Shown: positions 9,085 to 17,459 of the stretch, piece by piece
How the letters are laid out: each line of letters starts with the position of its first letter
How positions within the stretch are numbered: position 1 is the stretch's first letter
Assembly (NCBI GenBank): GCA_024364805.1
Contig: CM044491.1
Location: forward strand, 92,541,812 to 92,567,981
Source of the DNA: Euprymna scolopes
Taxonomy: Eukaryota > Mollusca > Cephalopoda > Sepiida > Sepiolidae
Length of the DNA: 26,170 bases
Reading direction: 5' to 3'
Notes under the pieces: generated by a model
Databases searched by the model: none
What the model was told of the DNA's origin: nothing
What the model saw: only the letters and a program-made list of their open reading frames with translations
Program-made: the position numbers and the translations under genes

Positions 9085-9770
9085 CAAATTTACATTTGAA
9101 ATGAAACATTGTTTCATACATCAGGCTTACATTTGAAATATAATTATTGTTGTCTTTATTAGGATTAAGTTTGAAATGTAATTTTTGTCAAGTTAGACAT
9201 AATATTTTCGCAAGTTATAAATATAGTTGGTTAATTTGAAATAGAAATTTCGGGTAATTTTGGAATATAACTTTCGAACATCAGTAACAAGCTAGTTTGA
9301 AATATAATCTCCAAAGGTCTGTAACGGTTTACTTCAGAAAAAGATTTTACAAGATCAGTAAAGGAAAATATTGAAATACATTTTTTTCAATAATTGTAAC
9401 GGTTTTATTTTAAGGTCTGTGGCGGGTTGTTTGGAAAATAATTTTCGGAGGTTTGGAACGAGTAGGTTTGAAATGGAATGCTTGACCTTCTTAAACGATT
9501 AAGATTTAAATAGAATTTTCGGCGTTCTTTAAGAGGTTAGATAAAATAAAATTTTCGGAAGTCTGTAAGGACTAATATTGAAAGTAAATTTTCGGAAGTT
9601 AAATACAAGAAAGTTTTAAATATAATTTTTGAAGGTCGTTAGCAGAGAATGTTGAAATAAAATTTTAGATAGTCTTTAATAAGATTTTCGTCTATTTGTG
9701 GAGGTTTAGTTTCGAATAACATTTTTTCTCAGCCGATAACGTTAAGTTTGAAATGTGGTTTTCCTTACAA
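9085..9770. repeat. Decayed ~37-bp minisatellite, about 17 units
   Basis: A motif close to gtttgaaatataattttcgg followed by aagtctgtaacgagtta recurs at near-regular steps. Starts lie at about 9129, 9168, 9235, 9294, 9331, 9370, 9430, 9467, 9504, 9542, 9575, 9612, 9652, 9708 and 9745, with most steps at 37-40 bp and a few near double. Units differ from one another at a quarter or more of positions, so the array is old. A possible stray unit (ttttgaaatataac) is at 10378. Confidence 0.8.
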
Positions 9771-10846
9771 AACGCATAGATATAAAGGACATGTTTTAAG
9801 AACATGCGTACTTGTTTTATTTTTTTTTATTAAGCAATCATGACCAGCTTTTTGTTCAAAATGAATGCTAGGATAGAAATTCTTCAGCTAAACAAACAAA
9901 CGAAACAAAAACAACACTGATTAGAAAACAGCATCAGCCACTCAATCATTGAATGCATTTGTAATCGCAGATTATCCAGCCTTTTTATTCTCTGTTCACA
10001 TGTAAGAAAATATAATCAGGTTGTATACATCTAATTTATTTTGCATGTCTTAATTATAATAACTAAGCACTAGCAAGGAGTCAGTTGTTTTCGACTTAAT
10101 CAACCAAATATATCAATTGCCCCAAAACAAATATATAAAATAGACATTGTTTTTTTTTATATGTGAAAAGGTAAGATCTATATGATAAGTTACTGGTTGT
10201 ATCGCTGCATTTTCTAAATGTAAACCTGCTGAAAATACGGTGTCTATCTAAAAGTGCTCAATAATCAGCAGTGCCTAATTATAGAATGCCTATTTATACA
10301 AGAATTATTGGCAACATATGTGCATACATATTTCTGCTGCAATTTAGTAAGGGATAAAGCGTCATCGGGCCGGGTCTTTTGAAATATAACTAACGTTTAA
10401 AATCCATTCCTTTATTGAATAAGAGAATGACTTTTTTTTAAATATTTGGATTCATTGTAAAATATTCAACCCAATGATGATTCATCACTTAAGGATTTAC
10501 GATAGAAACATGTGTGCGCCTATGTAGCCGATAATGTTTGTATAGATGAACATAAAATAATATAATGTAATGAAATCTACATATAAATATCATCATCGCT
10601 TGTTAAAAAGATGGGATAGCTTGATCGTCGACAATTTAATGGCAAAACAAAATTCAATAAATTTTAAGTGAGGTGGCGGTTCTTTAACATCATTCTAACC
10701 TTTCCTATGAATCAGACGAATCTTGTTGGCATTTGTTTCATCTTGATTCTATCCCGATATTTACGGGATCAACCACTAGGAAGTAGTAAACTTAACTAAG
10801 TTAAAGCGTTTCTGAAGAAGGCATATTTTTTTACTCATGTTCAACC
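9771..10846. other. Gene-free AT-rich stretch
   Basis: No gene seen. A 24-bp phrase around 10080-10103 (gttttcgacttaatcaa) recurs at 10985-11009, at the end of repeat X copy 2. Confidence 0.4.
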
Positions 10847-11040
10847 CAAACAAGGCACATCGCCACTTAGGAGCATGCTTAGCGAAGATGAACAAGATGT
10901 TAGTTTACGTTACATTGGAATTTCTGCATACAAGAACAGCCAGGACAGCAGGAAACAGGAAGGGGATTCCAAAGTCTAGTTGGCAGTCATTTGTTTTCGA
11001 CTTAATCAAACCTTGTTTTAGGTAGTTGCTGGCCAACTAG
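10847..11040 (+). repeat. Dispersed repeat X, copy 2
   Basis: Homologous to 5703-5875 (see that entry) up to about 10985. The following ttgttttcgacttaatcaa is a direct repeat of 10080-10103. The plus frame 10837-11025 gives VYVTLEFLH and is repeat-borne rather than a gene. Confidence 0.6.
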
Positions 11041-11217
11041 TATAGGGTCGGCAACAAAAAAAAAACAAAGGAAAAAAGAAAATCGGTTTTCATTGAACAG
11101 AAATGCAATCATGTAGTCCTTTCTACAGCGACACTTCTATTGTTCCATCCTGTAGATTCAAAAACTAAAATCCCTTCTGTTTCTTGATGGTACAATAATA
11201 ATAGTAAATCTCCGTCA

Positions 11218-11323
11218 GGGGCTCTCTGGTCAGATCGCACATCAACAGAATAGAAACATCTTTAAGCAAGGTAGCCTTACACATGGACGATAGAATTGTA
11301 AAAATGGATTGTATTTAATTTAT
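11218..11323 (+). repeat. Dispersed repeat Y, copy 1
   Basis: Shares gggctct, agaat(a)agaaacat(c/t)tttaa and gatagaa(t/c)tg(t/c)a(a/g)aaatg with 12008-12118 in the same order and orientation. The family is unknown and no ORF is present. Confidence 0.65.
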
Positions 11324-12007
11324 ATTTCTGATGTTGTTATATCGAAGGATACCTTAGGATAAATATAACAACTATCTCACCGTAGGATGTCCAGCCTTCA
11401 CGTGGGTATGTTTGTAGCTCATGATGAAAGAATGCAATAATTATGAACAAACCAGAAATAACTGTTACATAACGATATATTATGGAGACATACACACACG
11501 TAACGACAATTCAAACATAGTACAATAAATGTTAGAAGTCCAAGTATGATAACAGGAACGAACGTGAACGATACTCAATTCTTCATTTTTGAACTCACTC
11601 TGTTTGCCCTCCACTGTCTTTACTTCCGATCGTTGATCTCGCGAGAAGTCGAGAGAATTTAAAGTTTAGGATTATGGACAAAGGGGAGGCAACTTTGTCT
11701 AAAGAAGTGAAGAGTTACTATCCTTTGCATTATACTTTTGTTTCATCCTAACAGATGTGTAGTATATGTTCTCATGTTTTTGTCATTATTTTGCCTTTTT
11801 GCTAATATTCAAGTGAGGTATCTGTTCTCATGATCTCAGTACAGCGTTATTTCTGTAACTATCTGTTTTTGGCTAAGATCAGTGAAGGATCAGTCTCAAA
11901 TCCCAGCTACCGGATCATCTTTATCATTACTTGGCATATATTACTTGGATAAATGTATAGGGTATGTTCTTAGAATACCAGCTACAACATTATTTCCTCA
12001 GTCTCAT
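11324..12007. repeat. Spacer between Y copies, with partial Y-related segment
   Basis: The segment 11815-11880 (ggtatctgttctcatgatct, then cagcgttatttc) resembles 11955-12003 (ggtatgttcttagaatacca, then caacattatttc). The repeat therefore probably extends upstream of copy 2 and is present as partial tandem copies. No gene was found. Confidence 0.45.
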
Positions 12008-12118
12008 GGGCTCTATAGTCACGTCAGGCCTCAGTAGAATAAGAAACATTTTTAAAGCATATTATCATTACACAACAGATAGATGATAGAACTGCAGAAA
12101 TGTCTAGTGTTTAAATAT
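12008..12118 (+). repeat. Dispersed repeat Y, copy 2
   Basis: Same-strand copy of 11218-11323, about 790 bp downstream. Confidence 0.65.
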
Positions 12119-13203
12119 ATTTGAGAATAAGAGCAATACACGTCGTTTTGAAAGCAATATACGGCACGGTTTAATTTAAACAATAGAAAACATTCTACTG
12201 ATATATTTTCCAATGTAATTTCGTCTTTTTTTTTTAAATTTGATGTTTAAGAATAAATTAAGAAAAAAATAATCGATTAAATTTCAATTAAGAAAAACAA
12301 CAAATATTTGCATCTCATACGTCTATTTCAAAGCCTTTTTGCCTATTTTGTAAACTATATCTTAGAATTTGTGGACAGCTGAGTGCAGATATCTAAACAT
12401 ATATTTGATAAAAATATGGAAAAATATTTTAGCAAATACGGATAACCGAAATAAGTTTATGATAATATGTACAGAAAAATGGACAATGTTTAATGATATA
12501 GGGACGGACGTGAAAACCATCTCTGATGTGGGAAGATGTAAAACCATCGCATAATACGTTGGCAAACGTTACAACAAGAGTAAATAACTAGTATACTGCA
12601 CATAAACTTCAACAACTAACTGCAATTGTTGAACTGGAATATTCCTTACTAAAATAAGGCATAAATATAAAATTACATACGCATTTCAAAAGTCATAATT
12701 TGGTGGTTCTTAGTCCAAAGTAAGGTGTATTGCTAATCCTGTCTTTCACCCCCCCATTCTTTTTTGGTCCTTTTTGATATGTGATTCCATTCTTGTCAAT
12801 TATAACATTGAAATGAACTCGGGCTCTTTTTGGCAAAACTGCTTAGGGGTGATTAAAGAAGCTTCCATGGTGTTGGGGTAATATTTGATCTATAAAATGC
12901 ATTGGCGTACTATCTGTATACAGCATCTTCATGCATTTAGCATTCACGGTGGAAGCTTCCCCGGTGTAAAACAGATAATTTCTGATATCAGGAAAATGTA
13001 TCTTCTTGAAACGTATAGAATCAGTTTTTTTTTAAACGAAAGTGATTTTGATGTTTGTATGAAAGGTTGTTCTATAATGAAAATGACTTTACGTCACATC
13101 GCATGACTACAAATGATTCCTATCATGGGTTGCGCATATTGGAAAATAGTCAACAAATTGCCAGTAGCGTTTAAAGCCATTCTCTTTGTGTAAGCAAATG
13201 GAG
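12119..13203. other. Gene-free stretch with a foldback near 12.9 kb
   Basis: The inverted pair aagcttccatggtg (about 12861-12874) / cacggtggaagctt (12944-12957) has a nested pair aatgcat/atgcatt in its loop, so it can fold into a long imperfect hairpin. The small frames at 12362-12565 and 12885-13106 have no recognisable motifs. Confidence 0.4.
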
Positions 13204-13362
13204 CTTAGGCGTTTGGACAATGTTCAAACATTGTTAATTCACATACCTGTTTTAGCAGCAGCTAGATAGCGGAAGTGTTAGGAGCGCCGACTCTCGTTTA
13301 AGCGGTCGAGTTTCAAGTCTACCTTGAGGTAGTTGCTAGTCTAACCACACTGAGGAGCTATG
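13204..13362 (+). repeat. tRNA-SINE family 2, copy C
   Basis: Plus-strand copy: cttaggcg, caaacattgttaattcac, gcagcagct, an A-box region (tagcggaagtgttaggagcg), a B-box region (ggtcgagtttcaagtct), then ttgaggtagttgctagtcta and gaggagctatga. It matches the reverse complement of 4736-4886 in full order. Confidence 0.75.
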
Positions 13363-13694
13363 ATACAGCGAAACAGTACTGCAATACTAAACATTTGCGT
13401 GTTTTAGTTTACCCATATTTTATGCACCCGATAATGTTAAATTTAAAATAAAATTCAGTCAGTAAAATCAGTTCGATTCATTAGCGGTCTCTGTTGTTGA
13501 GGACTTCGAGAAAAATAAAATGTTGATGATGAACCAATCCTGTTATATTAACCGGATTAGATCCCAAATACATCACAGCCAGACCGTAAAAAAACAAAAA
13601 AACAAAAGCACTGAAATGTAGATACTCAATAAAAACATCGAGAATCGAGAACAAAAAATTCCCATCATCTCTTTTTCCCTCCCTCATTCACTTT
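13363..13694. other. Gene-free stretch before the assembly gap
   Basis: A/T-rich with a short C/T-rich end (ctttttccctccctcattca). Nothing recognised. Confidence 0.4.
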
Positions 13695-14255
13695 ATTATA
13701 TATATATATATATNNNNNNNNNNNNNNNNNNNNNNNNNNNNNNNNNNNNNNNNNNNNNNNNNNNNNNNNNNNNNNNNNNNNNNNNNNNNNNNNNNNNNNN
13801 NNNNNNNNNNNNNNNNNNNNNNNNNNNNNNNNNNNNNNNNNNNNNNNNNNNNNNNNNNNNNNNNNNNNNNNNNNNNNNNNNNNNNNNNNNNNNNNNNNNN
13901 NNNNNNNNNNNNNNNNNNNNNNNNNNNNNNNNNNNNNNNNNNNNNNNNNNNNNNNNNNNNNNNNNNNNNNNNNNNNNNNNNNNNNNNNNNNNNNNNNNNN
14001 NNNNNNNNNNNNNNNNNNNNNNNNNNNNNNNNNNNNNNNNNNNNNNNNNNNNNNNNNNNNNNNNNNNNNNNNNNNNNNNNNNNNNNNNNNNNNNNNNNNN
14101 NNNNNNNNNNNNNNNNNNNNNNNNNNNNNNNNNNNNNNNNNNNNNNNNNNNNNNNNNNNNNNNNNNNNNNNNNNNNNNNNNNNNNNNNNNNNNNNNNNNN
14201 NNNNNNNNNNNNNNNNNNNNNNNNNNNNNNNNNNTATATATATATATATATATAT
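13695..14255. other. (TA)n tract containing a 521-base assembly gap
   Basis: N from 13714 to 14234 with TA dinucleotides on both sides. The missing sequence is therefore probably, though not certainly, a long (TA)n tract that the assembly could not resolve. The frame reading through the Ns is meaningless. Confidence 0.95.
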
Positions 14256-14349
14256 TAAGAGAGAGAGAGACAGAAAGACAGAGAGAAAGAGAGGAGGAGA
14301 GATAGAAAGAGAGAGAAAAAAAGAGAAAGGAAGAGAGAGAGAGAGGAGG
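14256..14349. repeat. (GA)n purine-rich tract
   Basis: Almost uninterrupted G/A on the plus strand for about 90 bp (gagagagagacagaaagaca and similar). This is a polypurine/polypyrimidine stretch that can form triplex DNA. Confidence 0.95.
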
Positions 14350-14479
14350 GATCACAACACCTGTTTGTGTTGCTTAGCTTACGCGTGCCGTGCCTGTCGC
14401 TTCATAAATTCTCAACATATCTATCATCATTTCCCTTCGCTCGACGTACATTTTTTCAGCCACAGCTGAACACCCTGAT

Positions 14480-14720
14480 TAGTAATTCGTTTTACTGAGA
14501 TCGTCCGTTCCGAACCGAGTTTGGTTTTTTAACATCTGTTTCCAAATTTGCCTCCTCTGACATTTTTGACGTCACACTATTTTGAGCCAATCAAATACGC
14601 TATCCATCCGACCTTCCCCAACAGGGGATAAAGACACTGAAAATATCAACGAGTGCTTAGTTCTGGTAATTGAGAGTTTTGTGGCGAACATTTTGGGCTT
14701 AAATAGGGCGAGAAAATCCT
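14480..14720. promoter_or_regulatory. CpG-rich segment with CRE and CCAAT elements
   Basis: Contains the full CRE palindrome TGACGTCA (14567-14574) and GAGCCAATCA (CCAAT box, 14584-14593) 20 bp apart, with a TTAAATAG TATA-like element near 14700. CpG is frequent here and through 15010 (ccgttccgaaccgag, cacgagacgcgac), unlike the flanks. The arrangement resembles a promoter, but single motif matches are weak evidence and no transcript start can be assigned. Confidence 0.3.
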
Positions 14721-14797
14721 TACCCATCTCAATGAATCACGAGACGCGACTACTTATCTCCTCCATGAACCTTAATATTTTATCATTAGAATTGTTA

Positions 14798-15094
14798 TTA
14801 TCTGCGTTCTGGTTTTTGAACTCGATACGATGTGGAAATCTCGGTTCGTTTTATATCATGATAATTATTTGTAAAAGTGTCATCGATGATTTGTGCGTAA
14901 ATTGGTTTAGCTTCCGGTCTTGGGCGCTTATCGGGTTTAAAAACTGGAAGTATTCTCTTCGTAATAATATTCTCAGTCCGATTCCAATACATATATCGGA
15001 TTTCGTATTTAAATAAATCTCGATTTATTTCATGAATTAAGCTAATGTGAAAAAAAAATGGTGAACTAAATAAAAAAACAAGTGAAGCATGCAT
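14798..15094 (-). CDS. Small secreted-peptide-like ORF or terminal exon, unrecognised
   Basis: The minus-strand frame stops at 14798-14800. From the ATG at 15094 it encodes 98 residues; a further ATG lies at 15112. Residues 1-18 (MHASLVFLFSSPFFFHIS) look like a signal peptide. The rest is hydrophilic and rich in K, R, E, D and T, with four basic pairs (TKR, DKR, IKR, ERR at the C-terminus), a PDKRPRPEAKP segment and one N-x-T site (NRT). Alternatively, the hydrophobic start is a splice acceptor: ttttttttcacattag ends at 15042 and the exon would run 15041-14798, in phase with the candidate exon at 25.2 kb. CpG frequency and composition favour real coding. The opposite strand is also open, but hydrophobic, as expected of an antisense shadow. 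I do not recognise a family. Confidence 0.35.
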   Translation of the reverse strand: MHASLVFLFSSPFFFHISLIHEINRDLFKYEIRYMYWNRTENIITKRILPVFKPDKRPRPEAKPIYAQIIDDTFTNNYHDIKRTEISTSYRVQKPERR

Positions 15095-15112
15095 GGTCCA
15101 CCGTGAGTGCAC

Positions 15113-15540
15113 AGTGAACGAGGTATTAAAAAAAGATTAAGTCCATCATCCCCCCCCATTTAGCTCCCTAAATCCTCAGGGGACGTCAAATCCTAGTGAA
15201 CATGAACAAACAGTGCAGTTTTTGTCCTGAACATATGCAAATTTGAGTTCTGCATCATGCAATAATGGACTAAGGCCATCATTTACCTCCCTCATTTAGC
15301 CCCCAAAGTCCCCACGGCCTTAATATATTTGAATTTGAGTTCAGCAACATGCAAATCTGCTAAATAAACATATACAGAAAATTTTGGATAATTATGTTAA
15401 AATAGTCCTAAAGTCCCTCTGGGGCACAACACAAGAGTTATCGCGAATTATGAACATACAAAATTATATAGAAATCAGTTAGTTACAACTTTTCAGAAAG
15501 TTTTATAAAAATCCAAGTCATCACGTTTTTAATAAGCACA
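15113..15540. repeat. Internally duplicated repeat, ~133-bp unit
   Basis: The phrases aagtccatcat, catttagc(t/c)ccc, (c/g)aaatttgagttc and catgcaa occur in order from 15139 and again from 15272, giving two diverged units. No coding capacity. It leads directly into the G-tract segment, so both may be one element. Confidence 0.55.
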
Positions 15541-15790
15541 AAGGTGTCAATTTAAGCCATTTTAACCAGAATGGCATCCCTGGGGGGGGGGGGGCAACCG
15601 GAGTTTTCCCGGAAAATCTGTTCTGTTAAATTTGTACGCATATCATGTGTAATGTTTGTGCAAAATTTTAAAATATTCCAAGGCGTAGTTATTGAGAAAG
15701 GCGCGGACGGACGAACGGACGAACTGACAATGGTGAATAAACAGGTCCACTCCTTTTGTCGGGGGACCAAAAAAGGTCACCAATAATAAT
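15541..15790 (+). repeat. Mollusc-type repeat with G13 tract and GGACGGACGAACGGACGAAC
   Basis: A 13-G run at 15582-15594 is followed by a relatively GC-balanced body, a ggacggacgaacggacgaac tetranucleotide-like stretch near 15703, and gtcgggggaccaaaaaaggt. From memory, similar gacggacg-containing repeats are widespread in mollusc genomes. Frames in both directions (15552-15831) are open only because of composition. Confidence 0.5.
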
Positions 15791-16240
15791 TGTGTAAAGG
15801 AGTAAATACTAAATTTGTGTTCACACCTCAAGCGAACCTGGAGGTCAAAATACTTTATTGCAAGTAAATTTAAGTGTACACAATAAAAACATCGTAACTA
15901 TTTTATATACTAATTCTGTCACAGTAATCGCAGCAGTAAGGTTTTTGGTGCTACGATAAAAGTCTTTCTGAAGATATTTTGCTTCCTTCCGTAAATACTC
16001 CAAACATTTGCTTTTGTTTCATTTTTTATTTCACTTGACAAAATTGAATCATATTCTGCATCGTAAAAGAAACAAACAAACCCACGCACACACACACACA
16101 CACACACTCACACACACAAATATCCATTTGCCTACAAAAAATAACCAAATATAACATTCGTAATAAACTTGTAACTTAAAGCATAAAAAATATCTTTAAA
16201 AATTCCAGGATTTGACATTACACTGTCCTATAAGTGTTGA
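15791..16240. other. Gene-free stretch with (CA)n microsatellite
   Basis: Includes a (CA)n run at 16086-16118 with one tc interruption. Nothing coding was recognised. Confidence 0.5.
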
Positions 16241-16249
16241 TTGGAGGTG

Positions 16250-17036
16250 GCTACATTAAGTGTCCAGGCATTTAGTTACCAGGCATTTTATTGATAGTAC
16301 GCATATGAAATTCTGGTCCGCTTTTAATAGATCTTCTCCGGATATAATACACTTGTTATATCTTCCCAATAACTTATGTAACGTCACATGGAAATCCTCC
16401 TGTGTGAGCCTCTTAACAGTTGCTTTCATCTTCTCACTTGTCTCATATCGATAGTCTCTAAGGTTTACTTTCAGATTATATAACAGCCAAAAGTCAGAGA
16501 GAGCAAGGTCTGCATTGAAAAGATGCCTATCTTGGTCAAATAGTTAAGGATGATGTTATGGACTGCTGCATAGTCCTAGTGGAAATATCACTGCCCCGAT
16601 GTGAAGAATGCTAGCTTTTCCCCGCGGAATCTCTTCCTGAACTCTAAAACCTCAATAGAGTTTCTCTTGTTGACTGCCTGTCCATTGAGAATCAAATGCA
16701 TGTAAATTATGTCCGTGCGGTTACAAAAGTTTCTGTGTGGATTTGCTCTGCCTGGCCATCTTGGGTCTAGGAGTCTCAACATGCTTCTATTATTTCTTGG
16801 TCTCTGGGTCATAACTATAGATATACCTTTCATCACAAGTCATTAGAACATCAAGAACTGCGGAATCTTGATTGACCTTGATTTGCCTCTGCCCTGACAA
16901 CGTTTTTTTTTCTGTTTGGTCTTCTCTGAGCACGATTGGAAAAAACCTGCACGCAAAGCTTATGAATCTTCAGTTCCTCGCGAATAATTATGTATACAGT
17001 TCCTACATTGACATCAAACTTTGCATTTATTGTCTC
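16250..17036 (-). pseudogene. Mariner transposase, decayed (Tc1/mariner superfamily)
   Basis: Translated in pieces on the minus strand, this is a mariner transposase lacking its N-terminal third. In order: a helix-turn-helix piece (KFDVNVGTVYIIIREELK, about 17025-16960); the first catalytic Asp block (TCDERYIYSYDPETK, 16838-16797); PRPKMARQSKS; GQAVNKRNSIEVLEFRKRF; the second catalytic block, HQDNAPVH-like (DYAAVHN, Asp codon at 16573-16575); the third (DLALSDFWLLYNLKVNLR, Asp codon at 16493-16495); then QEDFHVTLHKLFGRYNKC; and a C-terminal end near 16260. Several stops and frame changes separate the blocks. The last two aspartates are about 27 codons apart rather than the family's 34. It is clearly inactive. 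Its upstream end coincides with the LTR boundary at 17037. Confidence 0.85.
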
Positions 17037-17459
17037 TGTGATTGCTTTAGTCTCCTGACACGCGTGAGAGAACTGACAACTGCTTTAATTATGGTTAGAA
17101 TCATTTTATTCCTGTCCATATGCAGCTGTGAAAACTGCAATAAAAATAAATAAAAACGATTCGCATACATGCAATACAAAACGTACAAAACGATATATTT
17201 TACAAAATAATATGAAACCAAATAAAATTATACAAAGTAAAGGATAGGACATAGACATGACAGTGACATCAGACACATGTGATACAAAAAATCGTTCTTG
17301 AAGACTATCACGTGGAATGAGAAATGTGACTTCCGAACGTATTTATAAGTAAAGAAAGATTGAACATATTCTTATTAAAAACAAGGCTACACACTATCTT
17401 ATAACTAATTCATGATCAAAAAATATAAAGATTTTGGATTCTTACCTCGTACAGCAACA
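17037..17459 (-). repeat. 3' LTR of the BEL/Pao fossil
   Basis: Direct copy of 22387-22809, about 92% identical. The stretch nearest its 5' end (from about 17371 to 17449) is identical in the two copies. On the minus strand it begins TGTTGCTGTACGAGG and ends AATCACA, the TG...CA termini of LTRs. Confidence 0.85.

Noticed and set aside
9085-9770. CRISPR-like array
   Set aside because: This is animal DNA. The units are contiguous and diverged, without unique spacers, so it is a decayed minisatellite.
13696-14355. 219-residue minus-strand frame
   Set aside because: It reads through the run of Ns and the TA/GA simple repeats; no real sequence supports it.
14582-15016. 144-residue plus-strand frame
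   Set aside because: It starts at TTG rather than ATG. Its hydrophobic Leu/Ser/Phe/Ile composition is what the antisense of the charged minus-strand ORF would give.
15552-15831. Overlapping frames on both strands around the G13 tract
   Set aside because: They are open only because of repeat composition; both strands are open at once and neither has motifs.
17040-17153. Mariner N-terminus continuing into the LTR (frame 17027-17221, minus)
   Set aside because: The short basic peptide looks vaguely transposase-like. The same DNA is repeated at 22387-22500 as part of the LTR, so it belongs to the LTR element.
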